A stretch of 64,000 nt of DNA from Bacterioplanoides sp965200585 (lineage in GTDB: Bacteria; Pseudomonadota; Gammaproteobacteria; Pseudomonadales; Oceanobacteraceae), in the NCBI RefSeq assembly GCF_965200585.1, contig NZ_OZ241361.1; one strand, 5' to 3'. The notes beneath the pieces were generated by a model. That model did no database searches, was not told the origin of the DNA, and worked only from the letters and a program-made list of their open reading frames with translations. Both the position numbers and the translations under genes were made by a program. Shown in pieces: positions 61,527 to 64,000 of this stretch (positions are counted from its first letter, which is position 1; every line of letters starts with the position of its first letter).

Positions 61527-63566
61527 ATGCTGGAGTCTGTCATTCCCTGGCTGCTGGCTGGGTTTATTGCCGTTCTGTTGGCTGGCATGGTGCGCCGCGC
61601 TCAGTTGTGGCGTGCCGGGCAAGCCGAAGCGGTGGACTGGGTCGCTGGTCTGAAAGCCATGCCGGGTCGCTATCTGGTTGATCTGCACCATGTGGTTGAT
61701 CGTGACAAGGTGATGTCGAATACCCACGTGGCAACAGCCGGGGGTTTTGTTGCCTCGATGCTGTTGATTCTGTTGGTACACGGTTTTGGCTTTGATACGG
61801 CCTGGCTGGCCTGGCCGTTATTGCTGACCACAAGCGTGATGTTTGTTGGCGCGCTGTTTGTGTTGCGCCGCCGTCTGAATCCACCATCGCGGCTGTCAAA
61901 AGGGCCGTGGATGCGCCTGCCAAAAAGCCTGCTGAGCTTTGCCGTGACCTTCTTTGTGGTGACGCTGCCAGCGGCAGGTATTCTGCCCGACGGTTTTGGC
62001 TCAGGGGTACTGGCGTTTTTATTACTGGCCGGCATTGTCGCCGGACTGGGTGAAATGCTGTTGGGTATGGGCTGGGCCGGGCCGATGAAGCACGCCTTTG
62101 CCGGAGCTCTGCATCTGGCGTTTCACCGTCGCCCGGAGCGCTTTGGTGGCACACACGATAAAGGTGCATCGACCGGCTTAAAACTGCTGGATCTCGATAC
62201 CTTTGATAACAACACCTCTGACAGCAAAGCCTCTGGCAGCAAAATCTTAGGCGTGGCCAAGCCCAGCGATTTTATATGGAATCAATTATTAGGCTTTGAT
62301 GCCTGTGTTCAGTGTGGCCGTTGTGAAGCCATGTGTCCGGCGTTTGCCGCCGGGCAGCCGCTGAATCCGAAGAAGCTGATTCAGGATATGGTGGTGGGTC
62401 TGGCGGGTGGCACCGATGCTAACTATGCCGGTTCACCCTACCCGGGTAAACCCGTCGGGGAGGCCAAAGGTTCTCCGCTTGAAGTGATTACCGAAGGTCT
62501 AGTCAGTCAGGAAACCCTGTGGTCATGCACCACCTGCCGGGCTTGTGTGGAAGAGTGTCCGATGATGATCGAACACGTTGATGCCATCGTTGATATGCGT
62601 CGTTTCCTGACGCTGGAGCAAGGGGCAACGCCGGGCAAAGGGGCGGAAACTCTGCAAAACCTGATTGCCACTGATAATCCATCGGGCAATAACCCGGCCA
62701 GCCGGAGCTGGTGGGCGGCTGATCAGAACCTGCGGCTGATGTCGGAAGTAAAAGAGGCTGAGGTGTTGTTCTGGGTATCCGACGGTGCGTTTGATATGCG
62801 CAGCCAGCGTATTCTCAAAGCCTTTGTGAAGATTCTGAAAGCAGCCAATGTCGACTTCGCCATTCTGGGTGATGAAGAGCGCGACAGTGGTGATGTTGCC
62901 CGTCGTTTGGGGGATGACGCCACCTTCCAGAGCCTGGCTAAACGCAATATCGCCACGCTCAGTCAGTACCGTTTTAAACGCATTGTTACCACCGATCCTC
63001 ATGCCTTCCACTGCCTGAAAAACGAGTATCCGGCGGTTTATCAAAAAGAGTATGGCGATGAAGCTGGTTCTGAGGGTTTGGGCTATGAAGTGCTGCACCA
63101 TACCCGCTTTATTAATGAACTGGTGAGCGCCGGTAAGATTCAACTTGAGACACTGGCCACATCCGGCACCGTGACCTACCACGATCCGTGTTATCTGGGC
63201 CGTTACAACAACGAATACGACGCGCCACGAGAGGTACTCAACGCCATGGGTATTGAGCTGGCCGAAATGGAGCGCTCGGGCTTCCGCTCACGCTGTTGTG
63301 GCGGTGGTGGTGGTGCGCCCATTACCGATATTCCCGGTGAACGCCGGATTGCCGATATGCGTATGGATGATATTCGTGCGGTGGGGGCAACCTCCAGCTC
63401 CGATCTGGTGGCGGTGGGTTGTCAGCAGTGTACCGCGATGCTCGAAGGTGTGGTTGAGCCACGACCTGAGGTACAGGATATTGCCGAAATTGTCGCGGCG
63501 CAGTTAGTTGAAAAGGCAGCGGCACCGCTGGTCGAAAAAGTAGCTTCCAAGCAGGAGGTGGCCTGA
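61527..63566 (+). CDS. dgcB: Dimethylglycine demethylase Fe-S subunit DgcB
   Basis: A 679-residue membrane Fe-S protein. About five hydrophobic helices lie in residues 1-185. Two [4Fe-4S] ferredoxin motifs follow (CVQCGRCEAMCP near residue 258, CTTCRACVEECP near 335), then CCG-type domains (DPCYLGRYN, RCCGGGGGAP near 592) as in heterodisulfide-reductase-like subunits. It links DgcA to the quinone/ETF pool. Its stop overlaps the etfA start. Confidence 0.93.
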   Translation: MLESVIPWLLAGFIAVLLAGMVRRAQLWRAGQAEAVDWVAGLKAMPGRYLVDLHHVVDRDKVMSNTHVATAGGFVASMLLILLVHGFGFDTAWLAWPLLLTTSVMFVGALFVLRRRLNPPSRLSKGPWMRLPKSLLSFAVTFFVVTLPAAGILPDGFGSGVLAFLLLAGIVAGLGEMLLGMGWAGPMKHAFAGALHLAFHRRPERFGGTHDKGASTGLKLLDLDTFDNNTSDSKASGSKILGVAKPSDFIWNQLLGFDACVQCGRCEAMCPAFAAGQPLNPKKLIQDMVVGLAGGTDANYAGSPYPGKPVGEAKGSPLEVITEGLVSQETLWSCTTCRACVEECPMMIEHVDAIVDMRRFLTLEQGATPGKGAETLQNLIATDNPSGNNPASRSWWAADQNLRLMSEVKEAEVLFWVSDGAFDMRSQRILKAFVKILKAANVDFAILGDEERDSGDVARRLGDDATFQSLAKRNIATLSQYRFKRIVTTDPHAFHCLKNEYPAVYQKEYGDEAGSEGLGYEVLHHTRFINELVSAGKIQLETLATSGTVTYHDPCYLGRYNNEYDAPREVLNAMGIELAEMERSGFRSRCCGGGGGAPITDIPGERRIADMRMDDIRAVGATSSSDLVAVGCQQCTAMLEGVVEPRPEVQDIAEIVAAQLVEKAAAPLVEKVASKQEVA

Positions 63567-64000
63567 TGACTGATTATTCTTCTGAGCTTGAGCGCAAAGA
63601 CCCACGTAAAGCCTGGATTCTGCGCAATCGCCTGCATCCTTTGCACCAGCAAATGGTCGCTGAGACACAAGGTTCGGTACAGGGGGCTGAAGTACGCGGG
63701 CCATCGGGACTGTTGCGTAAAAACCCGCATGCGGTTGGCTTTATTGGCCCCAATGGGATTAAACGCATTGATCGCCAGGGGGGTTCTGGGGTTAGTGGCG
63801 CTGGGGTTAGTGGTGATGGAGCTAGTGCTCGTCGTACCCAGGTAGAAGAAAGCTTACCGCTGATCACCCTTGATGCACCGTCCGCTTATATCCTGGTGGT
63901 GGTCGATATGAACAATGGTGAACTGTCGGCCCACGACAAAGATGTGTTAGGCCAGGCCCGGCAGTTGGCTGATCAGGCGGTTGAGGAAACAGCGGTCGTG
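63566..64000 (+). CDS. etfA: Electron transfer flavoprotein alpha-like subunit, partial
   Basis: The first 145 codons of the ETF-alpha type gene of the dgc operon; the frame leaves the window at the right edge. The N-terminal extension RKDPRKAWILRNRLHPLHQQ, then LLRKNPHAVGFIGPNGIKRIDR, is typical of the DgcAB partner. A Gly/Ser/Ala stretch of repeated GVSG units (about residues 72-85) follows, then the ETF fold (APSAYILVVVDMNNGELSAHD). ATG 63566 overlaps the dgcB stop. Confidence 0.88.
   Translation, partial: MTDYSSELERKDPRKAWILRNRLHPLHQQMVAETQGSVQGAEVRGPSGLLRKNPHAVGFIGPNGIKRIDRQGGSGVSGAGVSGDGASARRTQVEESLPLITLDAPSAYILVVVDMNNGELSAHDKDVLGQARQLADQAVEETAVV

Overview
The window reads as a chromosomal segment of a Gram-negative gammaproteobacterium of the Pseudomonadales/Oceanospirillales type, with roughly 50% GC and dense genes. 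Its layout closely follows Pseudomonas. One stretch keeps the order pgi-panD-panC-panB-folK-pcnB-(crcZ)-cbrB-cbrA-gluQ-dksA-aminotransferase-sfsA. A second keeps heme permease/ATPase-prrF1-prrF2-cbpA. The right end carries the glycine betaine/dimethylglycine/sarcosine catabolic genes (soxBDAG-purU, gbdR, a dipeptidase paralogue, a DUF5943 gene, dgcA, dgcB, etfA). No rRNA, tRNA, CRISPR array or intact mobile element was recognised.

Layout. 1-5408: central metabolism (partial pgi; pantothenate genes panD, panC, panB; folK; pcnB), all on the minus strand. 5409-7302: a 1.9 kb region with no convincing protein gene. It holds three tandem sigma54-type promoters on the minus strand, each with an IHF-like site and TGTTAC/GTAACA enhancer repeats behind it, and each followed by RNA rich in AAnAAnAA motifs. 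I interpret this as a triplicated CrcZ-type Hfq/Crc-sequestering sRNA locus driven by the adjacent CbrA-CbrB system. 7303-13293: cbrB, cbrA, the small gene cbrX, gluQ, dksA. 13545-17574: aminotransferase, sfsA, a Rieske protein, heme permease and ATPase. 17575-18123: two tandem PrrF-like, Fur-box-headed sRNAs on the minus strand. 18124-21917: cbpA-like, pentapeptide-repeat and DNA polymerase II genes.

22007-28870 is an iron-responsive cluster of two imelysin-type proteins, a DUF1513 protein, a di-haem oxidoreductase and a divergent MauG/CCP-like di-haem protein, with Fur-box-like sites before the transcription units. 28994-37493 holds housekeeping and small conserved genes, including minCDE. 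37752-46960 is a more variable region: a TetR gene with a large inverted-repeat operator and a divergent 50-residue membrane protein, an MFS-acyltransferase fusion, a NYN-LOTUS protein, a LysE exporter whose start codon lies in a long hairpin, an exported CbiZ-nitrilase fusion lipoprotein, and tandem chalcone-isomerase-like proteins.

47253-64000 is the catabolic island. DgcAB with its ETF partner demethylates dimethylglycine to sarcosine. SoxBDAG converts sarcosine to glycine and one-carbon folate units. PurU returns formyl-THF to THF. GbdR is the expected activator. A 12-codon resolvase remnant and an orphan terminator mark a decayed insertion between the dipeptidase paralogue and the DUF5943 gene.
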